Assembly (NCBI GenBank): GCA_965222445.1
Contig: CBDCTY010000002.1
Span: 1,736,001 to 1,800,000, forward strand
Origin: GCA-958296115 sp965222445
Lineage (GTDB): Bacteria > Chloroflexota > Dehalococcoidia > Lucifugimonadales > CAJWER01
DNA length: 64,000 bases
Direction: 5' to 3'
Of the stretch, positions 50,909-58,817 are shown one piece after another (within the stretch, counting starts at the first letter, position 1; the number at the start of each line of letters is the position of its first letter). Both the position numbers and the translations under genes were made by a program. The notes below the pieces were generated by a model. It saw nothing but the letters and a program-made list of their open reading frames with translations, made no database searches and was not told the DNA's origin.

Positions 50909-51303
50909 GGATCCTCCTAGACTCCAACGCCTACTCGGAGTTCAAGCGAGGCAATCATCGAGCTAGAGAGCTCGTTCAGGACGCCGAGGAGATACTGCTT
51001 TCGGCCATAGTAGTGGGTGAGCAGTTGTTCGGCTTCCGCCAAGGGCAGCGCTTGGAGCAAAACCTTGCAGAACTTCGCTCTTTCCTTGACCGCCCCTACG
51101 TATCGTTCGTCCCAGTGGGACCGGTGACCGCGGACCGATACTCCCGGATAATGGCATCACTGAGAGCCAGAGGTCGGCCCATTCCCACCAATGACGTCTG
51201 GATTGCGGCTCATGCGATGGAGACAGGCGCAGACCTCGTGTCGGCAGACCGGCACTTCGGGTATGTCGACGGGATCGCATGGGTTCGTTTGACATCGGGC
51301 TAA
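50905..51303 (+). CDS. vapC: VapC-type PIN-domain toxin ribonuclease
   Basis: A 132-residue PIN-domain protein. The acidic residues of the Mg site are in MRILLDSNAYSEF (Asp), IVVGEQLFGF (Glu), TNDVWIAAHAM (Asp) and LVSADRHFGYV (Asp). VapC toxins cut tRNA or rRNA. The ATG at 50905 overlaps the antitoxin stop (ATGA). The target RNA is unknown. Confidence 0.9.
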   Translation: MRILLDSNAYSEFKRGNHRARELVQDAEEILLSAIVVGEQLFGFRQGQRLEQNLAELRSFLDRPYVSFVPVGPVTADRYSRIMASLRARGRPIPTNDVWIAAHAMETGADLVSADRHFGYVDGIAWVRLTSG

Positions 51304-51367
51304 GGGCCTTAACCTAGACATCAGACAGCGATAGGAATTTACCGCCGTCAAGGAAAGAATACTCCGC

Positions 51368-52609
51368 ATCACTGACGGCCACCGCCGTCTGTTCCGCAAC
51401 CCTTCGTTCGTGCTCCTATGGAGCGGCCAGACCGCGTCCTACTTCGGCGACGCCTTCTTCAACCTCGCCGTGATGTGGGTCGTCTGGTCGGAGACCCAGT
51501 CGACCCTGCAGACTGCGATCATCCAGGCGGTCTGGCACATCCCGGACGTCATCTTTGCACCGCTGGCCGGAGTCCTCGCCGACCGCTGGGACCGCAAGGC
51601 GATCATGGTGACAACGAACGTCGCCGCCGCGTCGGTGGTGGGGGCGGTGGCCCTAGTCGTGGTGCTGGTCGGTCACCTGCCCCCGGCAATCGCTTTCGTC
51701 GCCATCTTCAAGCTGAACGGACTCACCACGTTCATGAACCCGGCGCGCGCCTCGGTCATGCCCTCCGTCGTGGGCCGCGACCTGCTGACCACGGCCCAGG
51801 GCTTGTTCTCCACCGCCAGGGAGACGGCGGCGCTGGCAGGCAGCGCAACCGCCGGCCTGGTGATCGCGGCTGCGGGCGCAGTGTGGGCGCTGGTGATCGA
51901 CGCCGCGTCGTTTCTGTTCGTGTCGCTGTGCATCGCAATCGCCCGGCTGCCGGGAAGATCCGCCCCAACCGATGCCTCGAACAAAGTCCGTGCAGGGCTC
52001 TCCCCAAGGTCGGTCGGCCGGGACCTGCGAGAAGGGTGGAGGACGGCCTCGGGATTGCCGGTCGTGCGCGCATTGCTATGGCTCGGCGTGCTCATCAACG
52101 TCGGATCGTTCATCGGGCCACTGTGGCCCGCCCTCGTACAGGAGCGGCTGGGTGGCGGGGCCGGTTCCTACGGCGTATTGTTGGCGGCTTCGACGGCCGG
52201 AGGCATGATCGGCGGCCTGGTTGCAGGGCCATTGGAGCGGCGCGTCGGCGCGGGCCGCATTTTGGCATCGGGCTGGAGTTTGGCAGGCATATGCACCCTT
52301 GGGATAGCCGTCTCCACCTGGCTGCCGGCGACGATGGCCCTGGAATTCCTGGAGACCGCCTCTTTCGTCGCCAGCATGGTCGCCAGTGGCGCGATCATGA
52401 TCACAGCCGTGCCCGAAGAGTATCGCGGCCGGGTTTTCGGCATGGTCCGCAGCCTGTCCGTCGTCCTCATCCCCGCGAGCGCCCTCGCCGGAGGCTGGAT
52501 CGCGGAGTTCGTGGAGATCTGGATCATGTTCGCCGCCGCCGGGGCCTTCACCTTCGCCCTGGCGCTCCTCGCCTGGGCGAACCCCCACGTCCGCACTGCC
52601 CGCATCTAG
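51368..52609 (+). CDS. MFS transporter (DHA3/EntS-like), start codon unclear
   Basis: A protein of about 413 residues with 12 hydrophobic segments and the loop GVLADRWDRKAIMV typical of major facilitator proton antiporters. The family N-terminus RNPSFVLLWSGQTASYFGDA is present. A GTG at 51410 falls inside it. The frame remains open upstream to a TAG at 51332, with no ATG, GTG or TTG. An ATC at 51368 (preceded by AAGGAAAG) is one candidate start. Likely an exporter of drugs or siderophore-like compounds; substrate unknown. Confidence 0.82.
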   Translation: MTDGHRRLFRNPSFVLLWSGQTASYFGDAFFNLAVMWVVWSETQSTLQTAIIQAVWHIPDVIFAPLAGVLADRWDRKAIMVTTNVAAASVVGAVALVVVLVGHLPPAIAFVAIFKLNGLTTFMNPARASVMPSVVGRDLLTTAQGLFSTARETAALAGSATAGLVIAAAGAVWALVIDAASFLFVSLCIAIARLPGRSAPTDASNKVRAGLSPRSVGRDLREGWRTASGLPVVRALLWLGVLINVGSFIGPLWPALVQERLGGGAGSYGVLLAASTAGGMIGGLVAGPLERRVGAGRILASGWSLAGICTLGIAVSTWLPATMALEFLETASFVASMVASGAIMITAVPEEYRGRVFGMVRSLSVVLIPASALAGGWIAEFVEIWIMFAAAGAFTFALALLAWANPHVRTARI

Positions 52610-52742
52610 GCTAGGAGCAGCAAGTTCGCCCTGAGCCCGTCGAAGGGCAGCTCTCTGCCGATGCAGGTAGCCTGAGACGATCGCTACGGGACGGGCATGT
52701 GAGTCCCAATTCCAACGCCAGCGCAATGGGGAACTCGCCCGG

Positions 52743-54356
52743 TCAGGGCCCCGTGTACAGCTCCGTGCCCGGATGGAACTGGAACCAGCCGAACCAGAAC
52801 GACATGTGCGTCGGTATCCGCGCGAGCTTCTCCGACTCGTCGGCCGTGTTGACCAGGAACTCCTCGGTCACCTGCCACGTACCGCCGTCCGCGTCCGCTA
52901 TCACCGGCGGGATGCCGAGGTGGCTACCGCTGTCGTCCGGCACCAGCTTGAACGACTTCCCGCCGCTGTAGTAGGCCCTCGCCCCCTGGCTCGCGGCCGA
53001 ACCCAGCACCACGATCTCCTCGCCGCCCACCACGTCGTTCACCACGCGGTGCTCCCGCAGCGCTGCCGACGAGTAGGCCTTGTAGCCGTCGTTCAGCTGG
53101 ACGCTAAGAACCACGTCCTTCGTATCAAGCCGGTCGTCTCTGTCGGGCACGGGGAACATCGTCTCCGGATCGTTGAAGTAAGCGTAGTAGATAGCCCGTG
53201 GGTCATCCTCGGGCGCGTAGAACTCGGCGGGGTACAGGCCCGTGTCCTGCTGCAGCACAGTCGTGTCGGGATGGAGCTCCAGCCACTCCTCCCACGTCGT
53301 GAGAATGACCGGGAAGAAGTCGAGCTTGATCCCTGAGTCCCAGAGCGGCCCGATCACAGGCTCGCCCGTGAGCTGGTTCCAGAGCGAATTTGTCAGCCGG
53401 TCGTACATGACCTTGTTGCTGCGGTACAGCATCCCCGACGTGCCGAAGCTGGTTGACTCTCCGTTGATCTTGGCGGAATACACGATTCCGGCGCCGCAGA
53501 GCGTTCAATAGGCCAGGGCGATGGGTTCGCCCCCCAGCCAGTCGTTGGCCATCTCGTGGGCGTTCACGATGCGGAGCGGGTACGCCCTGTGCTCCCCGTT
53601 GATGGACACGCCGAAGACCCGGTCGCTCGGCTGCAGGTACTCCTGCTCGCCCGCCGTAACTACCGGGGCTTGCTGAAGGTCCGGGATCCCGTCGGGCCGT
53701 ACCCCTCCCCACGCGACTTCGAACAGGTTGATGCGCGAGCCCTGCGCCGCCGGAGCCAGGAACTCGCCGAACCTGGGGTCGATCAGGCTCATCAGCGTGA
53801 TCTTCCATTCCACGTACCTGTCGGGAGGGCTGTACTCCTCGGCGTTCTTGCCCAGCCACTCCATCCACTCGTTCCACGCCCCCTGTTCACGTCTGAACTC
53901 CCTGCCCGTTATCGCCGAGATGGCCGTGCTGGTCTCGATCATCAGCTCCCGGTTCCCGAAGAATCGGAGCAGCTCGATCATCAGTGGGACCATCGACTTG
54001 TCGTTGTTGGCGATGGCGAGGGTAATCGCTTGAAGTGTGTCGTCGGGGCTGTGTTCGCGGCTCGAGAACAGCCGGAACATGTTCTCGGTAGAGTCGTAAT
54101 TCTCTGAGGGAGCCAGCGCCTGCGCCGCCGTCGCGGTGGGCTCAGGCTGGCTCGGAGTAGGAGTAGGAATCGGGGTCGGCGCAGGCGCTTCGGTCGGGGT
54201 CGGCGCAACCGTCGCGGCCTGTGTGGGTGCGGCCGTCGGCGCGCTCGCGGTAGGTTCGGGCGCATCGCCCGTACCCGAGCACGCAACGGCAACCGCCGCG
54301 ATCAACCCAAGCGCCAGCACCGCGAAACCGTAGGATAACCTCTTAGTTTCTTTCAC
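52743..54356 (-). CDS. DUF3179 lipoprotein with in-frame TGA: candidate selenoprotein (UxxC)
   Basis: Read through a TGA at 53505-53507, the frame gives 537 residues. These are a signal peptide with lipobox (AAVAVAC), a Thr/Pro-rich linker of about 50 residues, a helical region, and a DUF3179 domain. The domain has DRVFGVSINGEHRAYPLRIV, EPIALAY-(TGA)-TLCGAGIVYSAK and SFGTSGMLYRSNKVMYD. The paralogue at 55001 reads PIVLAQCVLCGSGVVYSSE, so the TGA stands at the first Cys of a CxxC. No other stop follows for 253 codons, and homology continues without a shift. A hairpin lies 14-31 bases beyond the TGA. The choice is between Sec and a recent nonsense mutation; Sec is favoured. The domain's function is unknown. 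Confidence 0.8.
53474..53490 (-). promoter_or_regulatory. bSECIS-like hairpin downstream of the in-frame TGA
   Basis: On the coding strand CGGAAT and ATTCCG form a 6-bp stem around a 5-base loop (CGTGT). The loop begins 21 bases after the TGA and has a G at position 2. Both agree with the published bacterial SECIS consensus (loop 16-37 bases downstream, G in the first two loop positions). Part of the stem could follow from the codons for GIVYS: the Cys paralogue keeps a 4-bp version. Confidence 0.55.
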
Positions 54357-54392
54357 GCGCTTGTACCAATTCGTTCTGACTGCGCCGCCGAA

Positions 54393-54590
54393 TCAAAAAC
54401 GTAGGGGCGGGTTTGAAACCCGCCCTCGGCCTCGCCAATCAGCAGTATTGTTTGCGATGTCGTTCAGGGCGACACGGATCAAGCTGCCGTCCCCTGGGTC
54501 TTCCTCTGCGCATGCTTCAAGATAGAGCCGCATATCCTCCTTGGTCCTGAGGTGTTCGGTTACATCCCATCTGGTGAATGCTTCAGCCAC
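54393..54590 (-). pseudogene. HigA-like addiction-module antitoxin, cut by a REP/RAYT-end sequence
   Basis: The first 47 residues (FTRWDVTEHLRTKEDMRLYL, ACAEED..., SLIRVALNDIAN) match the N-terminal part of addiction-module antidote proteins (TIGR02684 type). The expected helix-turn-helix half is absent. Instead the frame continues TADWRGRGRVSNPPLRF, encoded by a REP palindrome with the same flank as the RAYT remnant at 42.3 kb. The GTG start at 54590 overlaps the end of the interrupted DUF5678 gene. No RelE-like toxin gene is visible. Confidence 0.6.
54401..54425. repeat. REP-like palindrome, copy 6
   Basis: GTAGGGGCGGGTTTGAAACC followed by CGCCC. With its flank (CTCGGCCTCGCCAATCAGCA) it matches the inverse of the RAYT 3' end. 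Confidence 0.8.
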
Positions 54591-54961
54591 CGCTCGATCT
54601 CGAATCTTCCCACTGACTCGCCAGGATCAGGAGCCCTGATTCCTTGGACATGTGGCGTCTAATACCAAGTCACCGTGATGCCGCCGTATATGTGCGGCCA
54701 GGGAGTGGGTTCCCGCCTTCGCGGGAATGACGGCTTTACGGCGCGCTCAAAACGAAATGGTATAAGGACCTCGTTCGCAGGGATTCCTCCAGCTTCGAGT
54801 TCGGACATGAGCTTGAAGGCGTCACAGGATGCACCCACTACCTTTTGGTTCAAAATGGCGATCCACTGGTCCGGATACTGGGCTAGAAGGTCCTGGTAGT
54901 GAGCCTCATAGTAATCGACGGCCCTGCCATGTCCTTCGATCCTGGCTTCTGCGCTTCTCAT
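54583..54961 (-). pseudogene. DUF5678-type gene interrupted by a MITE
   Basis: The 5' part encodes MRSAEARIEGHGRAVDYYEA, then LLAQYPDQWIAILNQKVVGA and GGIPANEVL, a DUF5678 domain. It is interrupted at 54765 by a MITE. Beyond the MITE the same gene continues as RRHMSKESGLLILASQWEDS to a TGA at 54583. Removing the core plus one TAA restores one frame (GAG-GTC-CTT-AGA-CGC-CAC). The C-terminal GLLIL parallels PPVLIL of the intact DUF5678 protein at 36310. The neighbouring antitoxin start overlaps its end. Confidence 0.75.
54660..54765 (+). mobile_element. 100-bp MITE, copy 7, inside the DUF5678 gene
   Basis: Core 54663-54762 is exactly 100 bases, flanked by TAA at 54660-54662 and 54763-54765. 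It has the same orientation as the other copies. Confidence 0.88.
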
Positions 54962-55000
54962 CTGCACGCCTTGCTCACTGCTCCTAGTATCCACTCTACA

Positions 55001-56593
55001 CTAATTCTCCAACCCCGTATTCGGGAAGAAGGCGTACCACGACAGCCACAGCGCAATCTGCGCCGGGATCCGGGGGAGCTCCTGTCCGCTGCCCTCGTTG
55101 ACCAGCGCATCCTCGGTCACCTTCCAGACGCCCCTGTCCGCGTCCACTACCTCAGATGGCGTCCCCGTAGTGTCGTCGTCTGCACCGAGTGACAGCGATA
55201 CGCTTCCCCGCTCGTAGACCCTCGCGGCCTCCGACTCCGACGACGCCACGATGACGATGGGCGTCCCGCCTACCTCGTCGTTCACCACCCTGCGCTCCTG
55301 CAGTACGGCCACGGTGTACGCCTTCGCCTCGCCTCCTGTCCGCACGCCCAGCACACTCGCCTTGGGTGGCAGCGCGTCGCTTCGGGGCCAGACCGGGAAT
55401 ACAGTCTCGTCCGTGGTCAGGTAGATTTCGAGCGGCGAGCCCGGCGTCGACTCGGGCGCGTATGCGCTTGGGGGGTAGATCTCGTTCAGGATCGCGAGGA
55501 CCGACGTGTCGGGATGCAGCGTCGACCACTCCTTCCAGGTCGTCACGACCGACGGTATAGGCTCCAGGTCGTTGCCGGGGTCCGCTGCAGACCCGGCGAC
55601 GGGCTTGCCCGTGAAGTGGAGCCACAGCGTCCTGTTCTCCAGGTCGTACATCACCGGGTTGCTCTTGTATATCAGGCCCGACGTACCAAACCGCGTCTTG
55701 GCGCCTCCCACCTCGGAAGAGTAGACGACTCCCGACCCGCACAGCACGCACTGGGCAAGCACTATTGGCCTGCCAGCCAGCTCGTCGTTGACGATCTCGT
55801 GTACGTTCGTGATGCGGAGCGGGTAGGCCCTGTGTTCGCCATCGATCGACACCCCGAAGACCCTGTCGTCTGGAAGCAGGTAGTCGGCCTCCTCCACAGC
55901 CGTGACCTCCGGGTCCACCAGCGGCGGCGTCTGGTCCGGCGCGACACCGCCCCAGATCAGCTCGACGAGGGCTATGTCCGGTGCTGTCTTCCCGTCGGGG
56001 GGCAGGAACTCCCGGTACCGCTGGTCGATGCCGCCGCTCAGGAACGTGCTCTTCCACGTCGCATACTTGTCGGGTACGGGATAATCGGAGGAGTTTGCCC
56101 ACAGCCATGACATCCACTGGTTCCAGTCCCACTCCTGGCCCTGCGGGGGCTGGCCTGTCAACTGCTCCAGGGTCGTCAGGGCCTCCTCTTGGAACTGCTG
56201 CGAAGGGAAGAACCGCAGCACCTCCAGGATTATCGGTACTTGGGTCGAGTCCTTGTTGGCCCGCGCCCTTTCGAGCCCCTCGAGGGCTATCTTCACCGGG
56301 TGGTTGGCCCTCGAGAAGAAGCGGTACATGTTCGACTCCGGCTTGTATGCCGCGTCAGGCGTGCCCTCCGTCTCCGCCGTCGGGCTCGGCTTCTGGGCAG
56401 CCGGTAGGGGAGTCGGCGTGACGATCTCGGCCAGCCTTACCGGCAGCTGGGGGGGCTGTGCTACTGTCGGCACCACTACCGGCGTTGGCTGCTGGGACTC
56501 CCCGGCGCTGCCGCACGCCGCCGCCAGCGCCGCCAGAGCAACGAAAGTGAGTGAGAAAGCCCACGTGCGCAGGTATCGAAATGTTGGAGCCAT
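55001..56593 (-). CDS. DUF3179 lipoprotein, Cys-containing paralogue
   Basis: A 530-residue predicted lipoprotein: signal peptide with lipobox (LAALAAAC), a Pro/Thr-rich linker, a helical region (NRFFSRANHPVKIALEGLER-like), and a DUF3179 domain with DRVFGVSIDGEHRAYPLRIT, PIVLAQCVLCGSGVVYSSE and TRFGTSGLIYKSNPVMYDL. The CxxC pair is intact. I chose the ATG at 56593 (MAPTFRYLRTWAFS), after AGAAGGAAG; the longer frame runs through an intergenic repeat. It is full-length homologous to 52743-54356, so the two arose by duplication. Its role is unknown; CxxC suggests redox or metal binding outside the cell. Confidence 0.85.
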   Translation of the reverse strand: MAPTFRYLRTWAFSLTFVALAALAAACGSAGESQQPTPVVVPTVAQPPQLPVRLAEIVTPTPLPAAQKPSPTAETEGTPDAAYKPESNMYRFFSRANHPVKIALEGLERARANKDSTQVPIILEVLRFFPSQQFQEEALTTLEQLTGQPPQGQEWDWNQWMSWLWANSSDYPVPDKYATWKSTFLSGGIDQRYREFLPPDGKTAPDIALVELIWGGVAPDQTPPLVDPEVTAVEEADYLLPDDRVFGVSIDGEHRAYPLRITNVHEIVNDELAGRPIVLAQCVLCGSGVVYSSEVGGAKTRFGTSGLIYKSNPVMYDLENRTLWLHFTGKPVAGSAADPGNDLEPIPSVVTTWKEWSTLHPDTSVLAILNEIYPPSAYAPESTPGSPLEIYLTTDETVFPVWPRSDALPPKASVLGVRTGGEAKAYTVAVLQERRVVNDEVGGTPIVIVASSESEAARVYERGSVSLSLGADDDTTGTPSEVVDADRGVWKVTEDALVNEGSGQELPRIPAQIALWLSWYAFFPNTGLEN

Positions 56594-56739
56594 CTTCCTT
56601 CTATATAACGCCGGGTCCGGTCCTGCGGTTGTCTCCGCCGGATCGAGGGTATCCCCTGTAGGCACAGGAAATCCAGACCGTCGTTCTCGCGCGGGGAGAC
56701 CGTTGGATAACCCAGTCGTTGCTATGAAATGAACCACAC

Positions 56740-56815
56740 TCGCCCACACCATCGTTCCCGCGCAGAGCCTGCCCCGTACTCGATACGGGGCGGGAACCCA
56801 TCCCCGGTCGCTGCC
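56740..56815. repeat. palindromic repeat with nested micro-palindrome
   Basis: CGTTCCCGCGCA...GCGGGAACCCATCCCCGG is interrupted by GAGCCTGCCCCGTACTCGAT and ACGGGG (56765-56790). It lies between the DUF3179 gene and the SelA-fold gene. Confidence 0.65.
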
Positions 56816-56882
56816 ACCGATCATGTGGCAAGGGAGAATTCCGCGCCCATTTTCCTGTGTTGAGGATACACAGTAGCGCGGC

Positions 56883-58025
56883 TCAGGCGCCAAGCTCCTC
56901 GCCCAGCCGCCGTATGACCGTCTCCAGCTCCCCGTCGTCGACGCTCATCGGGTCCACCCCGAGCTGGTCGGGGTTGCCCAGTGTGTGCAGGAATATCCGG
57001 GGGACGCCCGCCGCCATCCTGTCGAAGATCTCGTTGGGGGGCGGCCCTGCCCACTCCGGCGTGAATCGGAGCACCGCCGTCGGGATGAGGTAGTCGATCC
57101 GGTCATGCCTCACCGACGCCTCCACGCCCGGCACCTCGATCAGCGCGTCCACGACCCTCTGGCACGACGCCATGTAGCGCTCCGTTTCGGCCTCCTCGTC
57201 CTCTTCCACGAATATCCGCAGGGCCGCGACGAGGCCCACTATCTCCTCCTTGGCAACCTTCATGCCACGGCCGACGAACTGGTTCGGGCTGGCGTTGGCC
57301 GCCGCGGCCTCTATCAGGTCCCTCCTGCCGGCCAGGATGCCCGTTCCCTGCGGCCCGCGCACGCCCTTCCCGCCGCTCAGGATCACCATGTCCGCGCCCT
57401 GCTCCAGGGCGGCCCTCAGGTTGGCCCGGGGCGGCAGCGTCGAGGCAGCGTCGACGATCACCGGGATGCCCCTGGCGTGGGCGCTCTCCACCACCTCGGG
57501 CAGCGTCAGCGCCCTGCGCGAGTAGAACGGAGCGAAGAGGTACGCGACGGCCGCCGTGCGTTCGTTGTACGCCGCCTCCAGCTGCCACAGGTGGCATCGC
57601 CGGCCCTCGCCGACCCCAACCAGCTTCGCCCCAGCGGCCCGGTACGCCTGGTCGTACGCGAAGCGCTGGCAGTTCTGAATGACGATCTCGTTCCTCATCC
57701 CGGCCGTGTCGGGTAGCTGCGCCATCTTCGCCGGGTCGCTCCCCGCCATCACCGCCGCCGCTTGGAGCACCAGCCCACCGGCGGCGCCGCTGGACACGAA
57801 CGCCGCCTCAGACCCCACGATTCCGGCGATGATCTCCCCAGCCCTCGCGTTGAGCTCGTGAATGTCGACCAGGACGGTCGCCGCGCTGTTCATGGCCTCC
57901 ATGGCCTCGCGCCGCAGCTTCGTGCCGCCGTACGCGCTGGTGGTGCCGGAAACGTTGAGGGCGGGCCGCACCCCCATGGCGCGGTAGACTTCCGCCGGGT
58001 CCTTCACCTCGGTCATCCTTCTCAT
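56883..58025 (-). CDS. SelA-fold PLP-dependent enzyme (not canonical SelA)
   Basis: A 380-residue fold-type I PLP enzyme of the SelA family. The substrate-binding N-terminal region is NVSGTTSAYGGTKLRREAME. The PLP Lys is in MVILSGGKGVRGPQGTGILA, with the Asp in IPVIVDAASTLPPRANL. It lacks the extra N-terminal domain of true selenocysteine synthase (about 460 residues), so it is closer to D-glucosaminate-6-phosphate ammonia-lyase-like enzymes. It is the gene upstream of the two DUF3179 genes on the same strand, 290 bases away. A role in Sec synthesis should not be assumed. Confidence 0.82.
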   Translation of the reverse strand: MRRMTEVKDPAEVYRAMGVRPALNVSGTTSAYGGTKLRREAMEAMNSAATVLVDIHELNARAGEIIAGIVGSEAAFVSSGAAGGLVLQAAAVMAGSDPAKMAQLPDTAGMRNEIVIQNCQRFAYDQAYRAAGAKLVGVGEGRRCHLWQLEAAYNERTAAVAYLFAPFYSRRALTLPEVVESAHARGIPVIVDAASTLPPRANLRAALEQGADMVILSGGKGVRGPQGTGILAGRRDLIEAAAANASPNQFVGRGMKVAKEEIVGLVAALRIFVEEDEEAETERYMASCQRVVDALIEVPGVEASVRHDRIDYLIPTAVLRFTPEWAGPPPNEIFDRMAAGVPRIFLHTLGNPDQLGVDPMSVDDGELETVIRRLGEELGA

Positions 58026-58043
58026 CTAAAACCAGTCTTGTTG

Positions 58044-58205
58044 TGACTGCGCCGTCAATTGCCACCCCGCAGGGCGGGTCTAAAACCCGTTCGTTTAGAC
58101 CGCGCCGCCAATCGCCACCCCCCGGTAGGGGCGGGTTTGAAACCCGTTCGTTTTGACTGCGGCGCCAGTTGCCACCCCGGTAGGGGCGGGTTTGAAACCC
58201 GCCCT
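58044..58205. repeat. tandem array of three REP units
   Basis: Three units of 53, 57 and about 52 bases start at 58044, 58097 and 58154. Each has a GACTGCGCCGCCAATYGCCA-like lead and a GTAGGGGCGGGTTTGAAACC-type palindrome. The first two end CCCGTTCGTTT and the last ends CCCGCCCTG. A similar lead precedes the REP at 54401. Confidence 0.75.
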
Positions 58206-58770
58206 GTCCCTGCCCACGGACGCCGACCCGGTGACGCAATCTATGTCCGCATCATACCCACTTCGCATTAAGATGGGCAGTCCCCTCACCTGTAGAGAAC
58301 GTTGGGGAGCGCTTTCGAGTTTATACCACTTGGCATCCCGAACCCAACAACCCCGGCCAAATTGCAGCTGTGCAGAGTTGGAGGGAGAGGATTGCCTCTT
58401 CCTCCTGAGGAAACCTTTGTAAAACCCCGTCATTCCGGCGAAAGGCGGAATCCAGACCCCGCTTGAATAAGGGAGCTAGCTTGCTGAAGCCGGCTTTCAT
58501 CCTCACCCGTCAAAGGGAGACGGCGTTACGCAAAGGTCTCCTGAGGGGGAAGATTGAGATGGGGGCTCCCGGCCCGGCGGGGAGAGGACGGTGCTAATAT
58601 TCCACGAAGCCTGAACTGTTGTGCCAAATTGCAAGCCATTCAGGTTCAGTGAGTTGACATAACTCGCCCCTGGGACTAGGCGGGTCTCTTGCTCCTTACT
58701 CCCTTGGCGCGAGAAGGCTGGGATGAGGGGGATGCTAGTGCCGACAGCGGGGACAGCGTGTGGGTCCAAA
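58206..58770. other. intergenic region upstream of rpmH
   Basis: No gene seen. It holds a CGTCATTCCGGCGAAAGGCG-GAATCC palindrome (58427-58455), TTTATACCACTTGG at 58320 resembling a MITE end, and weak hairpins. I searched for DnaA-box-like TTATCCACA clusters and saw none. Confidence 0.45.
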
Positions 58771-58800
58771 TTGACACCCCCAATTCGCGAATGCGATAAT
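58771..58800 (+). promoter_or_regulatory. promoter of the rpmH cluster
   Basis: TTGACA (58771-58776), an 18-base spacer and GATAAT (58795-58800). The start codon of rpmH is at 58818, so the leader would be only about 11 bases with no Shine-Dalgarno sequence. Confidence 0.7.
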
Positions 58801-58817
58801 CGACACACGGACTCAAT

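Noticed and set aside
56883..58025. Annotating the SelA-fold gene as selA
   Set aside because: The protein lacks the N-terminal domain and length of selenocysteine synthase; many SelA-like enzymes act on small molecules.
58044..58205. Three-unit tandem array as a CRISPR
   Set aside because: Units are adjacent copies with no unique spacers, and the palindrome is a dispersed REP.
58206..58817. Replication origin near rpmH
   Set aside because: rpmH often lies near oriC, but no dnaA gene and no cluster of DnaA-box-like sequences were seen.
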